DNA from: Duganella sp. 1411
GTDB lineage: Bacteria > Pseudomonadota > Gammaproteobacteria > Burkholderiales > Burkholderiaceae_D
Direction of reading: 5' to 3'
DNA length: 64,000 bases
Assembly (NCBI RefSeq): GCF_017833525.1
Contig: NZ_JAFICD010000004.1
Location: 248,001-312,000 of the forward strand
Part shown: positions 8,009 through 17,275 of the stretch, piece after piece
How positions within the stretch are numbered: the stretch's first letter is position 1
Layout of the letters: each line of letters opens with the position of its first letter
Position numbers and translations under genes: made by a program
Notes under the pieces: generated by a model
What the model saw: the letters and a program-made list of their open reading frames with translations, nothing else
The model's database searches: none
What the model was told of the DNA's origin: nothing

Positions 8009-10680
8009 CGCGGGTATCCCGGGGCGCGCGGCGTTTCGAACTTGTTTTGCAGGCTGCCCGTGTAGCTGAAAAACTGCAGTCCGATCTGCTCGGCCATCAC
8101 CTCGCTGGCGCGCTGCACGCGCGTCAGCAAGTCGATCAGGCGCGGATTGGCGCCATACAGGTCGGCCTCCGGCGACAGCGCCAGCAACTCGGCGTGCAAG
8201 GGCGCCAGGTCATGTTCGCCGCACGGGCCGTACACCTTGGCGATCTTCCTCAGCCCTTCGAGCACGCCGTGCAGCTGGTGGCTGATCGAGCGCGGATTGC
8301 TGTCGTCGAGGATCAGCAGGTCGAGCACCGGCAGCCACTCGGGCTGGGCGCGGTAGCGCGCGCGGTAGGTGACGATGCTGTCGGACAGCTCCAGCACCCA
8401 GTCCAGGTTGCCCTCCGGGTCCATGCCCAGCGCCGCCCGCAGCACCATGCTCTGGAATTGCAGCCGCTCCAGGCGCCGTCCCAGCGACAGGAAGCGCCAG
8501 CCCATGTCGCGCGTCATGCCATCGAGGCCGAAACCGGTCAACGTCATCAGCGAGGCGGCGGCGTCGTCGAGGATGGTCATCGCCTCCGATTGCGACGGCG
8601 GCGCGCCGCAGCCGGCGCGTTCGACCAGCCGGTTCAGCGCGCGCCAGTTGTCGACCGACAGCCGCTCGCGCAGCTGGCTGGCCGTGTTGTAGAGCTGCTG
8701 CTGCTGGCGCGCCAGCCCCGGCACGTCCGGCGACACCACCGCCAGCAGCAAGGCCGCCTCGATCAGCGCGTCGTGCGCCACCGGCGCAGGTTCCGGCGCC
8801 GTCTCGGGCGACGCGCCCTGGTCCTGGCTCTGACCTTGCCCCTGGCTCTGGCTTTGGGTCTGGGTTTGCTGGTCCTGGCTTTGGCTTTGCTGGTCCTGGC
8901 TCTGGCTTTGCTGGCCGGGGTTGCGCGGCGGCTCAGGTTCCGGCACGGTGGTCAGCTGGAACCACGCGCACAGCGATTCGACGGTCGGCCATTCGGCGCC
9001 CGGATAACCGGCGCGCACGTTGAACAGGATGTTGAGCGCCACCCGCAGCAGGCGCGCGATGTCGTCGCAGCGCTCGGTGTGGCGGCCCAGCCAGAACAGG
9101 TTCTCGGCCATGCGGCTCGACAGGTGGGTGTCGTCGCGCACCAGGTCCTGCGCCGTCATGCTGCGCGGGACCGGCTGGTGGTGGCGCGCCTGCGAGCTGG
9201 CCTGCACCCAGGTGTCCTTGCTGGCGCCGCCGTGCTGCATCGTGATGACGCGCGCGTCCGGCCCCGTTGCCACGCGCGTCAGCCCGCCCGGCATGACGAC
9301 GTAGCCGCCCGGCGTGGCGCAGGCGAACACGCGCAGGCCGATCGAGTGCGCGCTCAGGCGCCCGGTGGCCGGCTGGTACACCGGTCCCTGCGACAGCCGC
9401 ACCAGCTCGTGCGCGACGTAGTTGTTCGGATTGGCGCGCATCTGCGCGATCAGCGCGGCGCGCGCGCCGTCCTTGAGGTCGCGCCCGAACACCGGCGCCT
9501 GGCGCAGCTGCGGGAAGGCCGGCATGATCACCAGCTGGTCGAGCTTTTCGATCGCCTCCTCCAGCGCGGCCGGCTCGCCGCACCACCAGGTGGCCACAGA
9601 CGGCATCCGCAGCGGCTGGCCCAGCAGGCGTTCGCTGAGCGCCGGCAGGAAGCCGAGCAAGGCGCCCGATTCGAGCAGGTTCGAACCCAGGCTGTTGGCC
9701 ACCAGCACGTTGCCGCGGCGCGCGGCCTCGGTCAGGCCGGCCACGCCCAGCGCCGAATCGGAACGCAGCTCCAGCGGGTCGCAGAAGTCGTCGTCGACGC
9801 GGCGCATGATGACGTGCACCCGCCGCAGCCCGGACAGGGTTTTCATGAACACGATGCCGGCGCGCACCGTCAGGTCGCCCGCCTCCACCAGCGGCAGGCC
9901 GAGGTGGCGCGCCAGGTAGGCTTGTTCATAATAGGTTTCGTTGTAGGGACCGGGCGTGAGCAGCACGATCAGCGGCGCCTCGCCGGCGCGCAGCGGATGG
10001 GCGTCGCCGTTGGCCGCGCAGCGCCGGCCCCAGTGCGCCAGGCTGTCGCGCATGGTGCCGAAGAAGCCCTCGAGCGGACGCACCTTCATGTCGCGCAGCA
10101 GCGCCGGGAAGCCGCGCCCGATGATGGAGCGGTTCTCCAGCGCGTAGCCGGCGCCGGACGGCGACTGCGTGCGGTCGGCGGTGGCCCACCAGCGGCCGTT
10201 GGGCGCGCGCGCCAGGTCGACCGCGTAGAAATGCAGCGCGATGTCGTCCGGATGGCGCATGCCGTGGGCAGCGCGCAGGAAGCCGGCGTGGCCGTGGATC
10301 AGCGCCGGCGGCAGCAAACCTTCCTTGAGCATGGTTTGCGGACCGTAGACGTCGCCCAGCACGCGATTGAGCAAGGTGGCGCGCTGGATCACGGCCGCCT
10401 CGATGCCCTCCCATTCCTGGCGCGGCAGGATCAGCGGCAGCAAATTGAGGTCCCACGGCCGGTGCGTGCCCTTGGTGTCGCCGTAGACGGTGTAGGTGAC
10501 GCCGTTCTGGCGCACCTCGCGCTGCACCGTTTCGAGGCGTTGACGCATCAAATCGGGCGCTTCGGCGCGCAGGCCGTCCAACATGGCGCGCCAATGCGGA
10601 CGCGGCTCTTTCGAGGCGTCCAGCATTTCGTCGAAACTATCCGGTGCGGCCAGATATTTGGATAGCAGTTGCTTAGGCAT
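8005..10680 (-). CDS. Circularly permuted ATP-grasp protein fused to alpha-E domain
   Basis: An 891-residue fusion. Residues ~70–480 are a circularly permuted ATP-grasp ligase-like domain (AKGTHRPWDLNLLPLI-type segment; LTPGPYNETYYEQAYLAR; the conserved VANSLGSNLLES). The C-terminal ~380 residues are an alpha-E helical domain (SSRMAENLFWLGRHTERCDDIARLLR), interrupted by a Gln/Ser/Asp/Thr low-complexity linker at residues ~585–620. Equivalent proteins are often two separate genes in other bacteria. Start: ATG at 10680, 38 bp after the DUF2126 gene stop; end overlaps the next transglutaminase gene. The cluster is predicted to be an ATP-dependent peptide-modifying unit; this rests on domain context and no substrate is evident. 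Confidence 0.85.
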   Translation of the reverse strand: MPKQLLSKYLAAPDSFDEMLDASKEPRPHWRAMLDGLRAEAPDLMRQRLETVQREVRQNGVTYTVYGDTKGTHRPWDLNLLPLILPRQEWEGIEAAVIQRATLLNRVLGDVYGPQTMLKEGLLPPALIHGHAGFLRAAHGMRHPDDIALHFYAVDLARAPNGRWWATADRTQSPSGAGYALENRSIIGRGFPALLRDMKVRPLEGFFGTMRDSLAHWGRRCAANGDAHPLRAGEAPLIVLLTPGPYNETYYEQAYLARHLGLPLVEAGDLTVRAGIVFMKTLSGLRRVHVIMRRVDDDFCDPLELRSDSALGVAGLTEAARRGNVLVANSLGSNLLESGALLGFLPALSERLLGQPLRMPSVATWWCGEPAALEEAIEKLDQLVIMPAFPQLRQAPVFGRDLKDGARAALIAQMRANPNNYVAHELVRLSQGPVYQPATGRLSAHSIGLRVFACATPGGYVVMPGGLTRVATGPDARVITMQHGGASKDTWVQASSQARHHQPVPRSMTAQDLVRDDTHLSSRMAENLFWLGRHTERCDDIARLLRVALNILFNVRAGYPGAEWPTVESLCAWFQLTTVPEPEPPRNPGQQSQSQDQQSQSQDQQTQTQSQSQGQGQSQDQGASPETAPEPAPVAHDALIEAALLLAVVSPDVPGLARQQQQLYNTASQLRERLSVDNWRALNRLVERAGCGAPPSQSEAMTILDDAAASLMTLTGFGLDGMTRDMGWRFLSLGRRLERLQFQSMVLRAALGMDPEGNLDWVLELSDSIVTYRARYRAQPEWLPVLDLLILDDSNPRSISHQLHGVLEGLRKIAKVYGPCGEHDLAPLHAELLALSPEADLYGANPRLIDLLTRVQRASEVMAEQIGLQFFSYTGSLQNKFETPRAPGYPR
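8865..8915 (-). repeat. 21-bp in-frame tandem repeat encoding a Gln/Ser/Asp linker
   Basis: Two near-identical 21-base units beginning TTTGCTGGTCCTGGCT plus a partial third unit lie inside the ATP-grasp/alpha-E gene. On the coding strand they give repeated SQSQDQQ-like heptads. The Gln/Ser-rich tract extends to about 8815. The unit length is a multiple of three, so copy-number change would keep frame. Confidence 0.75.
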
Positions 10681-10718
10681 CGCGGTCGATCGGTTTTAAT
10701 TCTTCTTCTATAGTGCGC

Positions 10719-13700
10719 TCAATCGGGCTGCCAGCGCAAATCGAGCGTCATCGGCAGGCTCGGATTGAGGGCTTCCTTGTAAACGTACATCTGCCCCGGC
10801 GTGTGCCCGTGCGCCCAGAACCGGGCGAAGCGGCGCGCCTCGGCGGCGTTGGCGTTGACCGGCGAACTGTCCTCGCTGCGCCCGCCCGGGTGCACCACGT
10901 GGTAGGTGCAGCCGCCGATGGCGCGCCCGCTCCAGGTGTCGACCAGGTCGAACACCAGCGGCGCCTGCACCTTGATACTCGGGTGCAGCGCGGACCACGG
11001 GCTCCACGCGCGGAAGCGCACCCCGGCCACGTATTCGCCCGGCACGCCGGTCGGGTGCAGCGGCAGCATGCGGCCGTTGCAGGCGACCACGTGGCGGCCG
11101 TCGGTCAGGCCGCGCACCAGCAGTTGCATGCGCTCGACCGACGAATCGACGTAGCGCGCGGTGCCGCCGCCGGTCATTTCCTCGCCCAAGACGTTCCACG
11201 GCTCGATCGCCTGGCGCAGCTCCATCTCCACGCCCTCGTACACCACGGTGCCGAAGCGCGGGAAGCGGAATTCGATGAACGGATCGAACCAATGCTCCTC
11301 GAACTGGTAGCCGGCCGCGCGCAGATCGCGCGCGACGTCGCGGATATCCTGCGCCACGAAGTGCGGCAGCATCCAGCGGTCGTGCAGCGCCGTGCCCCAG
11401 TGGACCAGCTTGGCCTGGTAGGGCTGGCGCCAGAAACGCGCCACCAACGCCCGCAGCAACAGCATCTGCAGAAGGCTCATACGCTCGTGCGGCGGCATCT
11501 CGAAGGCACGGAATTCTACCAGACCGAGACGGCCGGTCGGCCCGTCGGGGGAATACAGCTTATCGATCGAGAACTCGGAGCGGTGCGTGTTGCCGGTCAA
11601 ATCGACCAGCAGGTTGCGCAGCAGGCGGTCGACCATCCACGGCTTGTCGCCCTCGTGCAGCGTCGGCAGCACCTTGTCCATCTGCTGGAAGGCGATCGCC
11701 AGCTCGTACAGGTTGTCGTCGCGCGCCTCGTCCACGCGCGGCGCCTGGCTGGTCGGGCCGATGAAGGTGCCGGAGAACAAGTACGACAGCGCCGGGTGGT
11801 TTTGCCAGTAGGTGATCAGGCTTTTGAGCAGGTCCGGACGGCGCAGCATCGGGCTGTCGGCGACCGTCGCCCCGCCCAGGGTGGCGTGGTTGCCGCCGCC
11901 GGTGCCGGTGTGGCGGCCGTCGTTCATGAATTTTTCTGTGCCCAGGCGGGTCTTGCGGGCCTCCTCGTACAAGGTGGTCATGTTGTGCACCAGCTCTTTC
12001 CAGCTGGCCGCCGGCTGCACGTTGACTTCGATGACGCCCGGGTCCGGGGTCACGCTGAGCAGCTTGACGCGCGGGTCGCGCGGCGGCGCGTAGCCCTCGA
12101 GCCACAGCTTCATGTTCAGGTGGGCGGCCGTGGTTTCGACCGCCGTCACCAGCGCCAGGTAGTCCTCGATGCGCTTGAGCGGCGGCAGGAACACATGCAG
12201 GCGGCCGCTCCGCACCTCGACGCACAGCGCGGTGTGGATCACTTCGCGCGGCGCCGGGGCCGGATCGACTTTCTTGGCGGCCGATTTGCGGGCGGCCAGG
12301 TCGATCTCGGCGTGCGAAGGCACGCCATCGCCTTTCGCCGCGGGCGCCAGCGGTCCGCGCGGTTCGAACGGATCGCGGTCGAATTCCGGTTCCTCCTCGT
12401 CCGGATGGACCCACGGCAGCGCGTTCAATGGCAGCCGCAAGCCGAGCGGCGATTCGCCCTCGATCAGATACAGGTGCTCGCGCTTGAGCGGCCAGGCCGA
12501 TGTCTTCCAGGTGGTCGGCACGGCGATCGACAGGCGCGCCCTGGCGTCCTCGGGCAGCTCCTCCGGTTTGAGCGGCAGCACGTAGCCGGCCACCGCGCCG
12601 AGGCCATTTTCCAGCAGGCGCGCCAGCCGGCGGCGTTCCTCCGGCGCCTTCAGGTCGGCCTTGAGCGGATCGAGGTTGACCGGCAGGCCCTGCTCGACGC
12701 GGGCCTGCGCGTGGACGTCCTCGTAAGCCGGGATCGGGCTGTCGGCCGGCAGGCCCAGCGTGCTGACCAACGCCGCCGTGAAGCGTTTGGCGTGGTCGGC
12801 GCCGTAGCCGTCGGCCTTCTTCTCGTCCGAGAACAGCGCCGGATTGCGCCAGATCGGCTGGCCGTCGGTGCGCCAGAAGATGTTGAGCGCCCAGCGCGGC
12901 ATCGGCTCGCCCGGATACCACTTGCCCTGGCCGTAGTGCAGCATGCCGCCCGGCGCGAAGTGGCCCTTCAGGCGCAGCATCAGCTCCCCGGCCAGTTCGC
13001 GCTTCTTGTCGCCGTGCGCCAGGGTGTTCCACTCGGCGCCGTCCATGTCGTCGATCGAAACGAAGGTCGGCTCGCCGCCCTGGGTCAGGCGCACGTCCAT
13101 CGCTTGCAGGTCGGCGTCGACCTGCTGGCCGAGGGCGTCGATGCGGTGCCAGTCGGCGTCGGCGTAGGGTTTGGTCACGCGCGGGTCTTCGTGGATGCGG
13201 GTGACCGTCATCACGTGGTGGAATTCGACCTCGGCGACGTCGGTGAAGCCGCTGACCGGCGCCGCCGACGACGGGATCGCCGTGCAGGCCAACGGAATGT
13301 GGCCCTCGCCGGCCAGCATGCCGGAGGTCGGATCGAGCCCGATCCAGCCAGCGCCGGGGATGTAGACCTCGGCCCACGCGTGCAGGTCGGTGAAGTCGAC
13401 CTCGGTGCCGCTGGGGCCGTCGAGCGCCTGCTGGTCGGCCTTCAATTGAATCAGGTAGCCGGACACGAAACGCGCCGCCAGCCCCATTCCGCGCAGGATC
13501 TGCACCAGCAGCCAACCGCTGTCGCGGCACGAGCCGGAGCGCTTTTCCAAGGTCTCGGCGGGGGTTTGCACGCCCGGCTCCATGCGCACCAGATAGCCGA
13601 TGTCGCCCTGCAGGCGCTGGTTGACCGCGACCAGGAAGTCATTGGTCATCAGGTCTTTCTTGAGGATGTCGCGGCGCGCCATGGCGATCCACTCGACGAC

Positions 13701-14075
13701 CTCGGGATCTTCCTCGAAGTGCAGATAGCTGCCCAGTTCGAGCTTGAGGGCGTCCGGATAGGCGAACGGGAAGTGCTGGGCGTAGTCCTCGAGGAAGAAG
13801 TCGAACGGGTTGATGACCGTCATGTCGGCGACCAGATCGACCGTGAAGTCGAGTTCCCTGGTGGCCTCCGGGAACACCGCGCGGCCGATATAGTTGCCGT
13901 ACGGATCTTGCTGCCAGTTGAGGAAATGCTGCGCCGGCGTGATGCTCAGCGAATACGACAGGATGGGCGTGCGCGCGTGCGGCGCCGGGCGCAGGCGCAC
14001 CTCGTGCGGCGACAGGGTGACCAGGCGGTCGAATTTGTAGCTGGTCTTGTGGTGCAGGGCGACGCGGATGGCCAT
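10719..14075 (-). CDS. DUF2126 protein with N-terminal transglutaminase domain
   Basis: An 1118-residue protein if started at MAIRVALHHKTSYKF (ATG at 14075), which has AAAGG eight bases upstream; the frame extends to 14123 but that extension lacks homology-like sequence. Residues 1–260 are a transglutaminase unit with Cys183 (GSCRDSGW), His232 (DLHAWAEVY) and Asp248 (GLDPTSG). The remaining ~850 residues are the DUF2126 region, including GGEPTFVS, NIFWRTDGQPIW and a C-terminal beta-rich part. It is the first gene of the three-gene minus-strand unit with the ATP-grasp/alpha-E protein and a second transglutaminase. Probably cytoplasmic, as no signal peptide is seen. Confidence 0.88.
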   Translation of the reverse strand: MAIRVALHHKTSYKFDRLVTLSPHEVRLRPAPHARTPILSYSLSITPAQHFLNWQQDPYGNYIGRAVFPEATRELDFTVDLVADMTVINPFDFFLEDYAQHFPFAYPDALKLELGSYLHFEEDPEVVEWIAMARRDILKKDLMTNDFLVAVNQRLQGDIGYLVRMEPGVQTPAETLEKRSGSCRDSGWLLVQILRGMGLAARFVSGYLIQLKADQQALDGPSGTEVDFTDLHAWAEVYIPGAGWIGLDPTSGMLAGEGHIPLACTAIPSSAAPVSGFTDVAEVEFHHVMTVTRIHEDPRVTKPYADADWHRIDALGQQVDADLQAMDVRLTQGGEPTFVSIDDMDGAEWNTLAHGDKKRELAGELMLRLKGHFAPGGMLHYGQGKWYPGEPMPRWALNIFWRTDGQPIWRNPALFSDEKKADGYGADHAKRFTAALVSTLGLPADSPIPAYEDVHAQARVEQGLPVNLDPLKADLKAPEERRRLARLLENGLGAVAGYVLPLKPEELPEDARARLSIAVPTTWKTSAWPLKREHLYLIEGESPLGLRLPLNALPWVHPDEEEPEFDRDPFEPRGPLAPAAKGDGVPSHAEIDLAARKSAAKKVDPAPAPREVIHTALCVEVRSGRLHVFLPPLKRIEDYLALVTAVETTAAHLNMKLWLEGYAPPRDPRVKLLSVTPDPGVIEVNVQPAASWKELVHNMTTLYEEARKTRLGTEKFMNDGRHTGTGGGNHATLGGATVADSPMLRRPDLLKSLITYWQNHPALSYLFSGTFIGPTSQAPRVDEARDDNLYELAIAFQQMDKVLPTLHEGDKPWMVDRLLRNLLVDLTGNTHRSEFSIDKLYSPDGPTGRLGLVEFRAFEMPPHERMSLLQMLLLRALVARFWRQPYQAKLVHWGTALHDRWMLPHFVAQDIRDVARDLRAAGYQFEEHWFDPFIEFRFPRFGTVVYEGVEMELRQAIEPWNVLGEEMTGGGTARYVDSSVERMQLLVRGLTDGRHVVACNGRMLPLHPTGVPGEYVAGVRFRAWSPWSALHPSIKVQAPLVFDLVDTWSGRAIGGCTYHVVHPGGRSEDSSPVNANAAEARRFARFWAHGHTPGQMYVYKEALNPSLPMTLDLRWQPD

Positions 14076-14314
14076 TCGGTAGTGCCTTTCGGTAAGTATT
14101 GCACGGGACGAAGGCAGCAACACTGCCGAGGCGCCGGAGATGATCTATTGTCTCGATGATAAAGCAGGATCCGTACCCGCAGCCCTCGGGGCCGGCGGAA
14201 CGCGTTGATTAGACGTCAACTTGCGTGAGCTTGGTCATAGTAGCTGAAACCGCATTAAATCCCGGCTCCCGACGCCAGTCCCGATGCGGCGAACCCGCCG
14301 CCGCCCCCGGCGTG

Positions 14315-15739
14315 TCAGTGCGAAATCGATTCCAGCGCGACGTTACGGGTGCGCGGGCCGAATATGCCGATCGACAGCATCACCATCCCCATCGCGCCGC
14401 TGATCAGCAGGAACGCGGCCTGGACGCCGAAATGCTCCAGCACGCCGGCCATGATGAAGGCGGTGAAGATGGCCGAGAAGCGGCTCCACGAATAGACGAA
14501 GCCGACGGCGCGCGCGCGTATGCCGGTCGGAAACAGCTCGCTTTGGTAGGCGTGGTAGCTGTAGGAAATAATATTGCCGGCCAAGGTCAGGCAGATGCCC
14601 ATGCCGATCAGCAGCACGGTGCCGGCGGCCTGGCTGAAGATCAGCCCGCAAACGATGTTGACGGCGGCCATGCAGACGATCACATGCTTGCGTTCGAAGC
14701 GGTCGGCGATGACCAAGCCGATCAGCGGGCCGAGCGGCGCGGCGAGCGCGATCAAGCTCGAATACAGCAGGCTGGACGTCACGGTGATGCCTTGCTTGAT
14801 CAGCAGCGACGGCACCCAGTTGGCAAAGCCATAAAAGCCGACGGTCTGGCAGATATTGAACACGGCCATCATCGCGATCCGCTTGCCGTAAGGGCGCGCC
14901 CACAGATCGCGGAAGCGGCCACGGGCGATGACCGGCTCGGGCGCGGCGGGCGGCGGCAAGTCGCGGCCATATTCCTTGCGCACGGCGGCCTCCAGCGCGC
15001 ACATCACGCGGTCCGCCTCCGCGTGGCGGCCTTTCATGGCCAGCCAGCGCGGGCTTTCGGGCAAGCGGCGGCGGATCCACCAGACCAGCAGCGCGCCATG
15101 GCATCCGATCACGACGACGATACGCCAGCCGTCGACGCCGAACACGGTGCGCGGCACCAGTTGATAGGAGAGGAAGGCGACGGTCGGCACGGCGCAGAAG
15201 CCGACCATCTGGGCCAGCGCGAACGCGCGCCCGCGTATGTGCTTGGGCACGATCTCGGACAGGTAGGTGGCCATCGTCACCATCTCGACGCCCAGGCCGA
15301 CGCCGACGACGAAGCGCCAAAAGTTCAGCCCGAAGGCCGTGGTCTGGGTCGCCATGATCAGGTTGGCGGCCGCGTACCAGATCAGCGACCACGTGAAGAC
15401 CGCGCGCCGGCCGTAGCGATCGGCCAGAAAGCCGCAGCACATGGTGCCGATGAACAGGCCGCCGAACAGCGCGGCGATGAAGCTGGCGACGCCGGTCATG
15501 CCGAACAGCCCGACGGTGGTCGGCGTGAGGATGCCGCTTTTGACCAGGCCGGGCGCCACGTAGCCCGTGTAGAGCAGATCGTACAGCTCGAAGAAATAGC
15601 CGAGCGCCAGCAGCGCGACCAGTTGCCACACGCTGCGGGTGGCGGGCAGGCGGTCGAGCCGCGCGGCGATGGTGCCGGCGTCGTGAACGGGCGTGGGCGC
15701 GTTGTCCGCGGACAGCGATTGCGACGGGGTGCTTGGCAT
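14315..15739 (-). CDS. MFS transporter, sugar/aromatic-acid porter type
   Basis: About 474 residues and roughly 12 hydrophobic segments. The loop 2–3 signature GFLADRYGRRAVF and the equivalent IADRFERKHVI in the second half mark the major facilitator superfamily; RRLPESPRWLAMKGR after helix 6 is typical of the sugar-porter and aromatic-acid symporter families. Of two close ATGs (15748 and 15739) the second is preferred because AGGA lies about 8 bases before it; the longer frame to 15844 is unsupported. It stands alone between the transglutaminase operon and the ATPase/nuclease cassette, so the substrate cannot be deduced from context. Confidence 0.85.
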   Translation of the reverse strand: MPSTPSQSLSADNAPTPVHDAGTIAARLDRLPATRSVWQLVALLALGYFFELYDLLYTGYVAPGLVKSGILTPTTVGLFGMTGVASFIAALFGGLFIGTMCCGFLADRYGRRAVFTWSLIWYAAANLIMATQTTAFGLNFWRFVVGVGLGVEMVTMATYLSEIVPKHIRGRAFALAQMVGFCAVPTVAFLSYQLVPRTVFGVDGWRIVVVIGCHGALLVWWIRRRLPESPRWLAMKGRHAEADRVMCALEAAVRKEYGRDLPPPAAPEPVIARGRFRDLWARPYGKRIAMMAVFNICQTVGFYGFANWVPSLLIKQGITVTSSLLYSSLIALAAPLGPLIGLVIADRFERKHVIVCMAAVNIVCGLIFSQAAGTVLLIGMGICLTLAGNIISYSYHAYQSELFPTGIRARAVGFVYSWSRFSAIFTAFIMAGVLEHFGVQAAFLLISGAMGMVMLSIGIFGPRTRNVALESISH

Positions 15740-15921
15740 GGATGGCATCCTGAAAAGTCGTTCGGCGCGGGCCGGCGGGGTTGTCCCGCCAGCCTCGGCA
15801 TCGATAGTACGGGATTCTAGTCCGGCGACGAAATTCTTTCGCAATAGAAAAAGACTCCGTCCGGATGCGCCGAAAGACGCGAGGCGCGAGGCGCTCAGGA
15901 TCTCGGGCTTCGAACGCGTTA

Positions 15922-15977
15922 TTGACCTTTATCGCGTTTGTGATAAATTTATCCGGGCCGGGATAAAGCGGGATAAA
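15922..15977 (+). promoter_or_regulatory. GATAAA half-site array with probable promoter of the ATPase/nuclease operon
   Basis: Five copies of the same hexamer lie in 50 bp directly upstream of the ATPase start: TTTATC at 15928–15933, GATAAA at 15942–15947, TTTATCC at 15948–15954, GGATAAA at 15961–15967 and GGATAAA at 15971–15977. They form two inverted repeats and one direct repeat with a 10-bp step, one helix turn. TTGACC at 15922–15927 can be a -35 box with a poor -10 (TAAATT) about 16 bases on. The last copy touches the ATG. This looks like an operator for an autoregulator, possibly the winged-helix ATPase itself. Confidence 0.55.
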
Positions 15978-15978
15978 C

Positions 15979-17160
15979 ATGAATCCGTTCTACTATGCGA
16001 GACCTGGACTGACCGAAGCACTCGTGCGTGACTTGACGGGTGGGAACTTGTTCAGCGACGCGGCCAACGGCCTCTTCCTCGCCGCGCCGCGGCGGACCGG
16101 CAAATCCACGTTTCTTCGCAACGAGCTGGAACCTGCGCTGGCACACACCGGCCGCGTCGTGGTGTATGTCGACCTGTGGAGCGACAGGAATCGCGACCCC
16201 GGCGCGCTCATCGCCGAGGCCATCGGCAAAGAGCTTGGCAAGCACTTGGGGATTGTCGCGAAGACGGCCAAGGCGGCTGGCGTCGAACATGTGGGCTTGG
16301 GCACCTGGCTCAAGGTGGACCCGGCGAAAATTGGCAAGACCGATGGCTTGACCTTGGCCGAGGCGGTGCGCGCGCTGCGCGAGACATCGGGCAAAGCGGT
16401 CGCGCTGATTATCGATGAAGCGCAACACGCGCTCACCAGTTCCCAAGGCGAGAGCGCCATGACCGCGCTGAAATCGGCACGCGATCAGCTCAACACGCCC
16501 GATGTGGCGAACCTGCTGCTCATCATGTCCGGCTCAGACCGGGACAAGCTTCTACGGCTGTTAAACACCAATGCCGCGCCTTTTTTCGGCTCGGCGATCT
16601 CGATGATGCCGCCGTTGGGTGAGGACTTCATTCACCATATCGCGGAGATGATCAGCCGTACCTATCCTCAGTTGGCGCCGGTTGACGTCGCGCAGTTGTG
16701 GGAGGCGTTTCAAAGGTTCGCGCACAGGCCACAACCATTTGTGCGCGCGCTGGGACAGATCCTCAATCCCATCCATCCGCCGGAGCGGGGCTTCGAGCGG
16801 CACGTCCTCGACATGGCGGATCTGCAAAGAGCGGACGAGGAGCGGGCAATGGAATCCGCGTACCTCGCGTTACGTCCGATAGAGCAGGCCGTGATCTGGC
16901 GCATGCTTGAGCAGGGCGACCGATTCCGTCCCTACGATGCTGACGCGCTTACCTTTTATCGGGAAAAAACCGGGGAGAAGATCAGCGCGCAGAAAGCCCA
17001 AAATGCCATTGAGGCGTTGCGCATGCAGACCCCTTCCCTCATCTGGAAATCCGCGAAAGGCGAATACGCGTTGGATGATGCGGGAATGAAAAAATGGTTC
17101 AAAAACCGCAGCGACGAAGGCATTTGGCCGCCACAGTCACCGGAGTCAGGTGCGGCTTAG
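15979..17160 (+). CDS. P-loop ATPase with C-terminal winged-helix-like region; first gene of a putative defence cassette
   Basis: A 393-residue ATPase. Walker A is APRRTGKST (residues 36–44; the usual first Gly is Ala), Walker B is VALIIDEAQ (141–149), and LLLIMSGSDR (179–188) fits sensor 1. This pattern resembles the archaeal-type/AAA_16 STAND-like ATPases. Residues ~295–372 (RPIEQAVIWRMLEQGD... GEYALDDAGMKKWF) look like a winged-helix DNA-binding domain. It is followed 115 bp later by a PD-(D/E)XK nuclease-like gene, and another GATAAA occurs at 17258–17263 just before that gene's ribosome-binding site. Codon use has more A/T than the flanks. I do not recognise a named system; an ATP-dependent sensor or loader for the nuclease is inference. 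Confidence 0.75.
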   Translation: MNPFYYARPGLTEALVRDLTGGNLFSDAANGLFLAAPRRTGKSTFLRNELEPALAHTGRVVVYVDLWSDRNRDPGALIAEAIGKELGKHLGIVAKTAKAAGVEHVGLGTWLKVDPAKIGKTDGLTLAEAVRALRETSGKAVALIIDEAQHALTSSQGESAMTALKSARDQLNTPDVANLLLIMSGSDRDKLLRLLNTNAAPFFGSAISMMPPLGEDFIHHIAEMISRTYPQLAPVDVAQLWEAFQRFAHRPQPFVRALGQILNPIHPPERGFERHVLDMADLQRADEERAMESAYLALRPIEQAVIWRMLEQGDRFRPYDADALTFYREKTGEKISAQKAQNAIEALRMQTPSLIWKSAKGEYALDDAGMKKWFKNRSDEGIWPPQSPESGAA

Positions 17161-17275
17161 GCCTGGGCCGTTGGCCACACAACAATATCGCCGCCGTCTA
17201 CATCGGGTCGGTCGACGGTGTAGGCGATGGGCGCACCGAAACGCTGTCGAATACAGAGATAAAAAGAGGAAACGT

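Noticed and set aside
10713..14159. 1148-codon plus-strand frame
   Set aside because: It is antisense to the DUF2126/transglutaminase gene, has Arg/His/Gln-rich composition with no motif, and the minus-strand gene is clearly real.
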